Assembly (NCBI RefSeq): GCF_005491705.1
Contig: NZ_CP028092.1
Coordinates: 2,604,001 to 2,668,000 of the forward strand
Source: Pontibacter sp. SGAir0037
GTDB taxonomy: Bacteria > Bacteroidota > Bacteroidia > Cytophagales > Hymenobacteraceae
DNA: 64,000 nt
Direction of reading: 5' to 3'
In this document: positions 27,192 to 39,100 of the stretch, in pieces
Numbering within the stretch: position 1 is the first letter of the stretch
How the letters are laid out: the number at the start of each line of letters is the position of its first letter
Position numbers and translations under genes: made by a program
The notes under the pieces: generated by a model
Seen by the model: the letters and a program-made list of their open reading frames with translations, nothing else
Database searches by the model: none
What the model was told of the DNA's origin: nothing

Positions 27192-28277
27192 ATGAACAGA
27201 CATATAAGTAGATGCTTAGCTTTTGCCATTACGCTATTAGTATGTGTGGCTTGCGAAAAAGACCCTGAGCTGACCGTCCTGCAAAAGGTGCTGTTTACTT
27301 CGGCACCTGAGGTATCTGCCACTAGCCTTGTACTTACAGAAGAAAATGCAGAGGGGCAGGCCCTGAATGTTACCTGGCCGGAAGTAAAATACCCCGTGCA
27401 GGCACCAGTAACATACAGTATACAGGTTACTTTGCCGGCTGATACGATTGGAGCAAATGCCTGGAAAAATGCCTTTGAAAAAGAGATCGGCGACGATGCT
27501 ACAACAGCTTCATTTACAGTAAAAGAATTGAACGACATTGCAAAGAACCTGGGGCTGCAGGCAGATGCTGAAGGAACAATAGCGATTCGCGTTAAAGCGT
27601 ACCTCGATCGCGAAGCCTATTCGCAGGCGGTAGTTGTTAAAGTTACTCCTTACCAGACGTTTACCAGCTATCCGGCTTTATGGGTTGCAGGCGATTTCCA
27701 GGGCTGGAATATAGAATCAGCACCTACTATTGTTTCGGTTAATGATAATGGCATATACGAAGGCTATATCTATATACCAGCAGGCGGCACAAACGAATTC
27801 AAAGTGTATGCACAGCCTAACTGGGAACCTGTTTCGTACGGCGACGGTGGAGACGGCAACTTAATCGAGGCAAATTTTGCAGGCGCCAATTTTCAGGCAC
27901 CATCAGAGGGCTACTATCTCTTCTCCGTTAACTTAAACACCATGAAGTATATGCTGATGAAAACTTCTTGGGGCATGATAGGTGGCGCAACCCCAGGCGG
28001 CTGGGACTCAGACACAGAAATGACCTATAACCCCAATAACCAAACATGGTCTGTAACAGCAAACATGACAGCAGATGGTTCTTTTAAATTCAGGGCGAAC
28101 AAAGCATGGCTGCTCGATTTTGGTATTAACGGCGATGGAAAACTGGCCTATGCAAACCATCCGTGGCTGGACTATGTAGATCAGCCGCAATTAACTGTTC
28201 CTCAGAATGGCAACTATACCATTACCCTGGATTTACACGTGCCGGGTAATTACACTTATACAATTAAAAAAAATTAA
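27192..28277 (+). CDS. susE: SusE/SusF-like surface starch-binding lipoprotein
   Basis: A 361-residue lipoprotein (LVCVAC followed by EKDPE, an acidic surface-export context). An N-terminal SusE-type immunoglobulin-like domain covers about residues 30-155 (VLTEENAEGQALNVTWPEVK). Two SusE/SusF carbohydrate-binding modules follow: about 160-258, starting ALWVAGDFQGWN, and about 260-361, with MIGGATPGGWDSDTEMTYNP and GSFKFRANKAWLLDFG. Non-enzymatic; it retains starch at the cell surface. Only one such protein is encoded, with two binding modules. It starts 12 bases after susD. A strong hairpin follows its stop. Confidence 0.9.
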   Translation: MNRHISRCLAFAITLLVCVACEKDPELTVLQKVLFTSAPEVSATSLVLTEENAEGQALNVTWPEVKYPVQAPVTYSIQVTLPADTIGANAWKNAFEKEIGDDATTASFTVKELNDIAKNLGLQADAEGTIAIRVKAYLDREAYSQAVVVKVTPYQTFTSYPALWVAGDFQGWNIESAPTIVSVNDNGIYEGYIYIPAGGTNEFKVYAQPNWEPVSYGDGGDGNLIEANFAGANFQAPSEGYYLFSVNLNTMKYMLMKTSWGMIGGATPGGWDSDTEMTYNPNNQTWSVTANMTADGSFKFRANKAWLLDFGINGDGKLAYANHPWLDYVDQPQLTVPQNGNYTITLDLHVPGNYTYTIKKN

Positions 28278-28283
28278 GCAACT

Positions 28284-28319
28284 GTGCTGATGCAGGTGCG
28301 ACGCCCCCTGCATCAGCAC
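28284..28319 (+). other. Strong intra-operon hairpin without T tract
   Basis: A perfect 13-bp stem (GTGCTGATGCAGG at 28284-28296, complement at 28307-28319) with a 10-base loop starts 6 bases after the susE stop. No T run follows, so it is not a standard terminator. A second, nested inverted repeat (CCTGGTT/AACCAGG, 28332-28367) follows before the amylase gene. It may protect the susCDE part of the transcript or cause partial stopping. Confidence 0.65.
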
Positions 28320-28401
28320 TTCAATACTGCACCTGGTTGATGTATAACATCTGGGTGTAAAACCAGGCCAGGGTATCAGAACTATTTAGAAAGAACTGCC
28401 C

Positions 28402-29850
28402 ATGAATACAACAAGGTTTTCCTACTTAAGGAAAGAAAAGAGCACAGGAAATATCTGTCATAGCATACCAGCCAAAGCTACAAGGCTGCTTCTACTATTG
28501 GTGGTCGCTTTTGCCGGTTTTGCATGTAGCAAGGAAGAAGCTGTTCCCGGTGAGACTCCTGCGGTGAAGGAGGAAACAGCTAAGCAGTATGATGTACCTT
28601 TTAAAAATGTTCCGGCTACATCTGATATTGCCATGTATGAAGTAAACCTGAGGGCTTTCAGCTCCGCAGGAAACATAAATGGGGTACGGGCAAGGCTTGA
28701 TGAGATTCAAAATCTAGGTATAAATGTCATCTGGCTAATGCCAATCTATACAACCGGAGAATTAAAAAGTGTTGGTTCTCCCTATGCAGTTAGAAACTAT
28801 ATGCAGGTAAATCCGGCCTTTGGCAATTTAGAAGATTTACGCTTGTTGGTTAAAGAAGCACATAGCCGTAATATGGCTGTTATTTTAGACTGGGTAGCTA
28901 ACCATACCGCCTGGGACCATCCGTGGATACAAAATCCAACCTGGTATACCAGAGACGCTTCCGGTAATATTATCAGCCCGCAGGGAATGGGCTGGACCGA
29001 TGTGGCCGATCTGAACTTCTCCAGCCAGGCATTGCGAAAAGAAATGATCAAGGCTATGAAGTACTGGGTACTGGAAGCAAACGTGGATGGATACCGCTGC
29101 GATCACGCAGATGGTGTCCCTACTGATTTCTGGAAACAAGCCATTGATACCTTACGGAATATTCCTGACCGGGACATTATCATGTTTGCCGAAGCCGGTA
29201 AAAAAGAGCTCTTTAACGCCGGATTCGATTTGATTTTTGGTTGGGACTTTTACAACAAGTTGAAAGAAATCTACAATAATAACACAGCTGCTTCGGGCTT
29301 AACAACTGTTCATATAAACGATTATAACAACGTGCCTGGTGGTTCCCATATATTAAGATGGATAGACAACCACGACGATAATGCTTGGGAAGGTACCCCG
29401 ATAAGCTTTTTTAAAGGCCAGCAGGGCGCTCTAGCTGCTTTTGTGCTTGCCGGTTATATGGGAGGAGTTCCGCTGATCTATAATGGGCAGGAAGTAGGGA
29501 ATCCGACCCAACTCTCTTTTTTCAACAACAGCACCACTAAAATCAACTGGTCGTCCAACCCCGGTACACTCACTGAATACAGAAAGTTAATGGCTTTCCG
29601 GAACAGTAGTAATGCTGTGAAGCGCGGCTCTGTACAAACATATAGTTCAAACGATGTGGCAGCTTTTAAGCGTACAGACGGAAATGAAGAAGTTGTAGTA
29701 ATTGTTAATATTCGTAATAACACAATTAACTTTCAGCTTCCCTCTACCCTGGCCAGCACCTCCTGGCAAAATGCTTTAACCAACGAATCGGTTGCGCTCA
29801 GCAGCTCAGTTTCACTTGCGCCATACAGCTATCTAATCTTAAAAAAATAG
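28402..29850 (+). CDS. GH13 alpha-amylase-type lipoprotein, probably surface-exposed
   Basis: A 482-residue glycoside hydrolase. A long N-terminus leads to the lipobox LVVAFAGFAC, followed by SKEE, a charged context resembling surface-lipoprotein export signals. The catalytic barrel shows GH13 motifs: DWVANHTA, the nucleophile Asp234 in GYRCDHADG, acid/base Glu264 in MFAEAGKK and Asp325 in DNHDDN. It should cut alpha-1,4-glucans into importable oligosaccharides, filling the place of SusG. It is a paralogue of the next gene and shares its unusual Cys before the nucleophile. Exact product profile (amylase versus neopullulanase) cannot be told from sequence. Confidence 0.92.
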   Translation: MNTTRFSYLRKEKSTGNICHSIPAKATRLLLLLVVAFAGFACSKEEAVPGETPAVKEETAKQYDVPFKNVPATSDIAMYEVNLRAFSSAGNINGVRARLDEIQNLGINVIWLMPIYTTGELKSVGSPYAVRNYMQVNPAFGNLEDLRLLVKEAHSRNMAVILDWVANHTAWDHPWIQNPTWYTRDASGNIISPQGMGWTDVADLNFSSQALRKEMIKAMKYWVLEANVDGYRCDHADGVPTDFWKQAIDTLRNIPDRDIIMFAEAGKKELFNAGFDLIFGWDFYNKLKEIYNNNTAASGLTTVHINDYNNVPGGSHILRWIDNHDDNAWEGTPISFFKGQQGALAAFVLAGYMGGVPLIYNGQEVGNPTQLSFFNNSTTKINWSSNPGTLTEYRKLMAFRNSSNAVKRGSVQTYSSNDVAAFKRTDGNEEVVVIVNIRNNTINFQLPSTLASTSWQNALTNESVALSSSVSLAPYSYLILKK

Positions 29851-29894
29851 GATGTGTGCCACACCGTCAGTTCAAAATACATAAGTAAGGTTTC

Positions 29895-31262
29895 ATGAAC
29901 AATATTAAACTTTTACTGACAGGCTTATGCTTGAGCCTGTCGCTGCTCTGGCAACACCAGCTACAGGCACAGGGGCAGATCACACAAGCTGGCAAACCTT
30001 TCCAGAAAGTACCAGATCCCCGTGATGCCGTCATTTATCAAATCAATATCCGGGCGTTTAGCACAGACGGAAATTTTAAAGGAGTTATACCCCGCCTGGA
30101 CTCTATAAAGGCTTTGGGCGTGAACGTAATTTACCTGATGCCCATTTATCCCATCGGCAAATTAAAATCTGTCAACTCCCCCTACTGTATCAGCGATTAC
30201 AGAGCTATCAATAGCGAGTTTGGGGAATTGGAAGATCTGCGCAAGCTGGTAGAGGAAGCCCATCAGAGGGAAATGGCGGTGATCCTGGATTGGGTAGCGA
30301 ACCATACTTCTTATGATCATACGTGGGTGCAGCACAAGTCATGGTATTTACAAGACTCTCTGAGGCAGATAATCAGTCCGCCAGGCACCGGCTGGAATGA
30401 TGTAGCGCAGTTAAACTTTAAGAACAAAGAAATGCGCCAAGAGATGATCAATTCTATGAAATACTGGATAGCTGCAGCCAATATCGATGGCTTCCGCTGC
30501 GACTATGCCGATGGCCCGCCTTTCGACTTCTGGCAACAGGCAGTAGATACTTTAAGAGCAATAAGTAACCGTAAGCTGTTATTGTTAGCAGAAGGTAGCC
30601 GCAACGATCACTTCAAGGCCGGATTCGACTATAAGTTTGGGTTTAGATTCTTTCAAACTTTATCTGAAAAGGTTTATAGCGAAAACAAACCTGTTACGCT
30701 GCTACAGGAGGTTAACGCTGCTGAATATGATGGAGCAACCAGTACAGAGGCAAGAGTAGTCAGATATACCAGCAACCATGACGTGAACTTAACCGACGGC
30801 ACACCTTTAGAACTTTTCGGTGGAAAGCAGGGAGCATTAGCGGCCTTTGTAGTGGCAGCTTATATGAAAGGAGTGCCTATGCTATACAATGGCCAGGAAA
30901 TTGGATACAACAAGCGGCTGCAGTTCTTTTCCAGAACCCCTATCGAGTGGTCATCAGCAGATTATAAAGCAGAAGCTGAATATAAAAAGATTATTCGCAT
31001 TTATAACAGCAATAAAACCATCAGAAGAGGTGAGTTAACGGATGTAAGCAGTAATGATGTCTGCGTTTTCACTAAAGAACTCGACGGGGAAAAGGTGCTC
31101 GTCATGGCAAACTTCAGAAAGGAGCCGGTTCAATATACAGTTCCCCCTGCTTTAGCGAAAATAACCTGGAGAAACGCTTTTAGCGGTGCAAAAGAAACAG
31201 TGCGTAAACCTGTTTCCTTAAAACCATTCGAATACCTGGTGCTTCGCCAAATAAAAAAATAA
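29895..31262 (+). CDS. GH13 alpha-amylase-type enzyme, secreted/periplasmic
   Basis: A 455-residue paralogue of the preceding enzyme, but with an ordinary signal peptide (MNNIKLLLTGLCLSLSLLWQ, cleavage near LQAQG) and no lipobox, so periplasmic or released. Motifs: DWVANHTS, nucleophile Asp203 in GFRCDYADG, Glu233 in LLAEGSRN and Asp296 in SNHDVN. It lies 44 bases after the lipoprotein amylase. The pair suggests duplication followed by a change of location: surface cleavage first, then periplasmic shortening of imported chains, like SusG and SusA. It ends in a conserved beta-sandwich (SLKPFEYLVLRQ). Confidence 0.91.
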   Translation: MNNIKLLLTGLCLSLSLLWQHQLQAQGQITQAGKPFQKVPDPRDAVIYQINIRAFSTDGNFKGVIPRLDSIKALGVNVIYLMPIYPIGKLKSVNSPYCISDYRAINSEFGELEDLRKLVEEAHQREMAVILDWVANHTSYDHTWVQHKSWYLQDSLRQIISPPGTGWNDVAQLNFKNKEMRQEMINSMKYWIAAANIDGFRCDYADGPPFDFWQQAVDTLRAISNRKLLLLAEGSRNDHFKAGFDYKFGFRFFQTLSEKVYSENKPVTLLQEVNAAEYDGATSTEARVVRYTSNHDVNLTDGTPLELFGGKQGALAAFVVAAYMKGVPMLYNGQEIGYNKRLQFFSRTPIEWSSADYKAEAEYKKIIRIYNSNKTIRRGELTDVSSNDVCVFTKELDGEKVLVMANFRKEPVQYTVPPALAKITWRNAFSGAKETVRKPVSLKPFEYLVLRQIKK

Positions 31263-31272
31263 AATGATTAAT

Positions 31273-31304
31273 AAGCTGTTTGCAGCTCAGGGTACAAACA
31301 GCTT
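31273..31304 (+). other. Second intra-operon hairpin without T tract
   Basis: A perfect 10-bp inverted repeat (AAGCTGTTTG at 31273-31282, CAAACAGCTT at 31295-31304) with a 12-base loop lies 10 bases after the second amylase stop and before susB. No T run follows. Together with the hairpin after susE it divides the transcript into blocks. Confidence 0.6.
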
Positions 31305-31373
31305 GCATGTAACAACTCTGAGGGTCGCGCACCAAACGCCCCGGAAACACCCATGGCTACCATTTTAATATAA

Positions 31374-33572
<2,199 letters not shown>

Positions 33573-33647
33573 GACGATTAAACTACCAAACGCCTGCACC
33601 GGAAAGCCCATTGCAGAAATCTGGTCTAGGAAACCGGGATCAATAGC

Positions 33648-33691
33648 AAAAAGCAGCGGCCTCGTTCAACTAAACGAGGCCGCTGCTTTTT
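33648..33691. terminator. Bidirectional terminator between susB and glgB
   Basis: A perfect 19-bp inverted repeat (33648-33666 and 33673-33691, core GCAGCGGCCTCGTT) with the loop CAACTA. A5 on one side and T5 on the other serve both directions, stopping susB (+) and glgB (-), which converge here. Confidence 0.92.
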
Positions 33692-33711
33692 AAACATTTT
33701 TCTGGTACTCT

Positions 33712-36165
33712 TTAGGCAGGCTGGTATTTATAGTACACCACTGCCATAGGCGGCAGTTTCAGTAAAATTGAATACTCGCGGCCATGGAAAGGCTCAGCTG
33801 CCGCCTGAATGCTTGTCTGGTTATTGAAGTCACTTCCTCCGAACCTGCTTTCGTCGCTGTTGAAAATCTGCTGCCAGTTACCAGCCAACGGAATTCCCAG
33901 GCGGTAGTTCTCGTGCACGGCAGGTGTAAAGTTACACACCACCAATACCTGATCCTCCTCCCTGCTACCTTTGCGCAGGAAGCTCATCACACTGTTGTGC
34001 GCATCGTTCAGATCTACCCACTCAAAACCACGGTTATCGAAGGCATATTCGAACAGGCTCCGCTCCTGCTTGTATACGTTGTTCAGTTCACCGATCAATT
34101 GCTGTATACCGATGTGGTACCCGTACTCCAGCAAGTGCCAATCGAGGCTGCTATCGTGGTTCCACTCTCTGTATTGCGCCAGCTCACCACCCATAAACAA
34201 CAGTTTTGCACCAGGGTGCGCATACATGTAGGCATAAAGAGCACGCAGGTTGGCAAACTTCTGCCATTCATCTCCAGGCATCTTATTAATGAGAGAACCT
34301 TTGCCATGCACTACCTCATCGTGTGAAAGCGGAAGCATGAAACGCTCGCTAAAAGCATAGATGATACTGAATGTGATGTCGCCCTGGTGGTAGCGGCGGT
34401 AAATCGGGTCTTTTGCAAAATAAGTGAGGGAGTCGTGCATCCAGCCCATCATCCATTTCATGTTAAAGCCCAACCCGCCATGCTCTACCTCACCCGTTAC
34501 AGCCGGCCACGCAGTAGACTCTTCTGCAATGGTCTGCACATCCGGGAAGCGGTCGTGAACAGCATTATTAAAGTCTTTCAGGAAAGAAATGGCTTCCAGG
34601 TTTTCGCGGCCACCATACTCGTTCGGAATCCACTCGTCATGTTTACGGCTATAGTCCAGGTATAGCATAGAGGCTACGGCATCTACACGAAGTCCATCTA
34701 TGTGATACTTGTCCAGCCAGAACAGCGCATTACTGATCAGGAAAGAACGTACTTCGTTCCGGCCATAGTTAAAGATGTAGCTGTTCCAGTCTGGGTGATA
34801 TCCTTTGCGTGGATCGGCATGCTCGTATAAGTGCGTACCATCGAAATAAGCCAGCCCATGTTCATCGGAAGGAAAGTGAGAAGGTACCCAGTCGAGTATA
34901 ACACCAATGCCTTCACGGTGCAGCGCATCAACGAGGCACATCAGGTCCTGCGGTGAACCATAGGAACTGGCAGCAGCATAATAACCCGTTATCTGGTATC
35001 CCCAGGAGCCGTTAAACGGATGGAACATCAGCGGCATGAACTCTACATGCGTAAAGCCCATCTCCTTAACATAAGCAGGCAGTTCTTCGGCTAACTCGCG
35101 GTAAGTAAGCGGACGGTTATTATCCTCCGGTTTCCTGCGCCAGGAGCCTGCATGCATCTCATAAACCGAGTATGGCTGCACTTCCTCTTTTTTGTGATCT
35201 CTTGCCTGCAACCATTCCTGGTCGTTCCACTGATAGTTGGTATCGGCTACAATAGAAGCAGTTTGAGGCGGCACTTCACGTCGGAAAGCAAAAGGATCAC
35301 TCTTCTCCACATGGTACAGATGGTAACGCGATTTAATGTGGTACTTGTACAAAGCCCCTGCCATCACATTCGGCACAAAACCTTCCCAGATACCCGAATC
35401 ATCGGAACGGGCACGCAGCATGTGACTTTCGCGGTTCCATCCGTTAAAGTCACCCATCACAGAAACATGCTCGGCATTTGGAGCCCATACAGCAAAGTAA
35501 ACCCCGTTCCTGCCTTCATGCTCCATCAGGTGAGAACCGAATTTCTCATACAAGGTAAAGTGGCGGCCTTCGCGGTACAGGTAAATATCAAAGTCGGTAA
35601 AACGGCTGATATTATAGTAAACGGCTTGTTCCTGCTGCTGGGCGAGCGGGGCCGTGGCTTCTGCTCCCTCCTCAGCCAAAGGAGCCCCCTTTGCTTGTTC
35701 GGCCTGTCCTTCAGGAGCACCCACCGCGCTTTCGCCTAAAGGCTTTATATCCTCCTGCCCTTTTTTACCACCGCCCCGTTCAGGAGCCTGGGCTGTTTCA
35801 GGGGCGAAGCTTTCCGCAGAAACGGCATCGCTTACAGGATAATCCGTTACTTCGGAAGTGCCCGCAGCCTTTTTGCCTCTGCCTTTTTTGGCAGGTACAG
35901 GTAAGGCCGCCTGCTGATCGTCTGCCAGGGTAGCTGCGCCTTTTTTACCTTTCGCCCGCGGCGAAGCAGCTTTTGGAGCCGCTTCTGTTGCAACAGCTGT
36001 ACTGTCGGCTTTGGCAGTGGTTTTTCGTTTAGGCACCTCCGTTCCGAGCTCGCCCGGCAGCGAAGTGCCTTTAGTGCTTGCCCTGGGTTTAGAAGCTTTT
36101 GTTTTGCCTGTTAAATCAATTGTTTCCTGTCCCAGATTTTCCTTCTGTTCCGTTTTCTTAGCCAT
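33712..36165 (-). CDS. glgB: 1,4-alpha-glucan branching enzyme with long disordered N-terminal extension
   Basis: An 817-residue GH13 branching enzyme that forms alpha-1,6 branches in the cytoplasm. Residues from about 180 match GlgB: CBM48-type module (FTLYEKFGSHLMEHEG, GVYFAVWAPNAEHVSVMGDF), then the barrel with nucleophile Asp495 (GLRVDAVA), Glu548 (TIAEEST) and LPLSHDEVVHGK. Residues 1 to about 180 are an unusual Lys/Ala/Pro/Glu-rich low-complexity tail (KKGRGKKAAG, PRAKGKKGA) resembling histone-H1-like tails. The start is fixed by context: the ATG overlaps the treS stop by 8 bases. It is the last gene of glgE-treS-glgB, where it branches the linear glucan made by GlgE. Confidence 0.96.
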   Translation of the reverse strand: MAKKTEQKENLGQETIDLTGKTKASKPRASTKGTSLPGELGTEVPKRKTTAKADSTAVATEAAPKAASPRAKGKKGAATLADDQQAALPVPAKKGRGKKAAGTSEVTDYPVSDAVSAESFAPETAQAPERGGGKKGQEDIKPLGESAVGAPEGQAEQAKGAPLAEEGAEATAPLAQQQEQAVYYNISRFTDFDIYLYREGRHFTLYEKFGSHLMEHEGRNGVYFAVWAPNAEHVSVMGDFNGWNRESHMLRARSDDSGIWEGFVPNVMAGALYKYHIKSRYHLYHVEKSDPFAFRREVPPQTASIVADTNYQWNDQEWLQARDHKKEEVQPYSVYEMHAGSWRRKPEDNNRPLTYRELAEELPAYVKEMGFTHVEFMPLMFHPFNGSWGYQITGYYAAASSYGSPQDLMCLVDALHREGIGVILDWVPSHFPSDEHGLAYFDGTHLYEHADPRKGYHPDWNSYIFNYGRNEVRSFLISNALFWLDKYHIDGLRVDAVASMLYLDYSRKHDEWIPNEYGGRENLEAISFLKDFNNAVHDRFPDVQTIAEESTAWPAVTGEVEHGGLGFNMKWMMGWMHDSLTYFAKDPIYRRYHQGDITFSIIYAFSERFMLPLSHDEVVHGKGSLINKMPGDEWQKFANLRALYAYMYAHPGAKLLFMGGELAQYREWNHDSSLDWHLLEYGYHIGIQQLIGELNNVYKQERSLFEYAFDNRGFEWVDLNDAHNSVMSFLRKGSREEDQVLVVCNFTPAVHENYRLGIPLAGNWQQIFNSDESRFGGSDFNNQTSIQAAAEPFHGREYSILLKLPPMAVVYYKYQPA

Positions 36166-39100
36166 TCTGATACTTCCTCATGATGTATTTAATGCCTCTA
36201 ATTGGGATAAGTACCCAATCTGGACGGTTGTTTAACTCATATCCTAACTCATAGATCGCTTTCTCTAACAGGAAAGTATCTATCAGTATTTCAAAATCTT
36301 CCTCCGAAGCTGGTATCACACCTGTTCCTCTTGTCTTGTTCAGATAAGTATGCATAAAGAACCCGCTGGCATAATGGTACCATTGCTCTGCCCACTGCTC
36401 CAGGTAGCTTCCATCTTCTTTACGGAAATTATCCTGCTGGAACAACGCATTGTAAGCTGCATAGTGGAAAGAACGGATCATACCGGCCACATCGCGTAGC
36501 GGAGACCTTTTTAGACGACGCTCACTGAAAGCACGTGCCGGTTCTCCTTCGAAGTCGATAATAACAAAGTCCTTACCTGTGAATAAGACCTGCCCCAGGT
36601 GATAATCGCCATGTGTACGGATCTTTTGTGTATCTATTTTTCTGGAGAATACCCTTTTCAGGCGCTCCAGAATCTCCTGGCGCATTTTAAGGATTTCCTC
36701 TGCTTCGGCCTTCACGTTTTCCGGCAACTTAGGCAGGTGCTTTTTCAGGCTATCGAAGTTGCTTCTAACCAGTGAGGTAAGAGAAGAGTACAGCGAACGC
36801 TGGTAGTGCAGCGAGAAATCTTCCGGCTCAAAATCTTTTTCATCCTGTATAGATCCCAAGGCCAGGTGCATCTCAGCTGTGCGCAGGCCAAGTAGCTCTA
36901 TCCGCTCAACAGAAGCTCCACCTAACTGCATCTGTACCGTTTCAGGTGCCTCGCTGAATGCAACCGGCTTCGATAAGGTTCCCAGCGTCTCCGCCACCTC
37001 TACATGATCTGTATGTGTTTGCAGGCGCTCGAAAAAGCGCTTCAGGGAATCTTCTACATATACCCAGGCATCGCCCTGGTTCGGAACCTGCTCTTGCAGC
37101 ATAACCAGTACCATGGGTGCTTTGCCCTGCTCCTGGTGCTCGATAGAACCTAAGTAACGTGGCACATGCTTAAAGCCTACACCTTCGGTAAGCATGCGCA
37201 CAATTTCCACATCCGGGTTCATGGCCCGGTCCAGCTTACGGTATACTTTCAGGAAGAACTGATTTTCGTAAATGACAGAGGTATTGCTCTGTTCGGCACC
37301 AAGTATACGCGAGTTCAGTTGCCCTACTTCTTTCAGCTTAGCGTTAACAGACTTATCGCTGATGCCTACCAGCTCTGCATCGTCTGATTTCAGGCTGCGG
37401 CGCTTGGCCATCATCTGCAACAGTAGCTGGCGATAGTCTTCTGAATAAAGCGCGTCATATAAAATACCATCCTGGCCGTCTAATGTCACGCGGGCAATTA
37501 CACTGGCAGGATAAGTACTGATCAGTTCCTGCTCCTGCTCACCTTTTGCAAAAGCAACTGTTAGCTGGTACAGTTCAGGCAAGCCTTCGTTGTAGTTTAC
37601 CTCCACAAAAAGAAGTGCAGCACCTTTTTCACCCACCTGCAAAGGAGTACTGTTGATAATCTGCATGCGCTGAATAGTGCGGGCTTTGCCTCCAAACCAG
37701 CGTCTGTTCACAATGTAAGGAGGCAGCACTTTGCTCTCTAATGTCTTTAATGATTTAGCCGGAAGCGGGTTGCTTAAAGACGTTAATTGTGCAATGGATT
37801 TCTGCAGGTCAATGCCAGCATTCGCCGAAGCTTCCTGTGGCTGCATCTCAAACCAGTAGTAGCCATGTGCTCCAATAGTGAACAGGTAGCTGTCATCTTT
37901 AACTACCGGAAATTTGTTCTTACTGAAAACTTCAACAGGAACATAACCTTTGAATTCCGGTATGTCCAGTTCAACTGCTTCCGGGAAGCGGGACAGGTTA
38001 GCAATAACCAGTATATTTTCTTCCTTGTAGGAGCGAATAAAGGCCAGTACTTTAGAGTTAGCCGGGTTCAGGAATTTAATGGTGCCACGCCCGAACGCCT
38101 GATAGCGTTTACGCATGTTAATCACACGTCGCATCCACCATAGCAAAGAAGTACTGTTGTGCTGTTGTGTTTCAACGTTCACAGATTCGTACCTGTATTC
38201 CGGATCAATAATAGCCGGCAGATATAGTTTCTGCGGATTGGCCGTAGAGAAACCTGCGTTGCGGTTATCGTTCCATTGCATTGGCGTACGCACCCCGTCC
38301 CGGTCGCCGAGATAGTAGTTATCACCCATGCCTATTTCGTCGCCATAGTACACCACCGGCGTTCCACGCATCGAGAACAGCAGCACGTTCATGAGTTCTA
38401 TTTTACCCCTGTCGTTGCCCAACAGCGGAGCCAGGCGGTGGCGGATACCCAGGTTGATTTTAGCCATCGGATCGCGGGTATACACTTTGTACATGTAGTC
38501 GCGTTCTTCGTCGGTTACCATCTCCAGCGTCAGTTCGTCGTGGTTGCGCAGGAACATAGCCCACTGGCAGTTCTCAGGAATATCAGGAGTCTGATCAAAA
38601 ATATCGATGATTGGGTAGCGGTCTTCCATTTTCACCGACATAAACAAGCGTGGCATGATCGGAAAATGGTAGTTCATGTGGCACTCATCGCCATTACCAA
38701 AATAAGCTGCCGAATCTTCAGGCCACATGTTAGCTTCCGCCAAAAGTAACCTACCCTGGAATTTGCTATCAACGTGGCTGCGCAGTTTTTTAAGGAATTC
38801 GTGCGTCTCTGGCAGGTTCTCGCCGTTGGTGCCATCACGTTCAAACAGGTAAGGAACAGCATCCAGGCGGAAACCGTCTACACCCATTTCAAACCAATAA
38901 TCCAGTATTTTAAACACCTCTTTCTGAACTTCCGGATTGTCGTAGTTCAGGTCTGGCTGGTGGTAAAAGAAGCGATGCCAATAGTACTGCCCTGCTACAG
39001 GGTCCCACGTCCAGTTCGAAGGTTCAGAGTCGGTGAAAATAATGCGGACATCCTTGTACTTGTTAGGATCATCAGACCACACATAAAAGTCTCTGTAACG

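Noticed and set aside
35152..35739. 195-codon plus-strand ORF antisense to glgB
   Set aside because: Shadow frame with no signature; glgB motifs run through the region.
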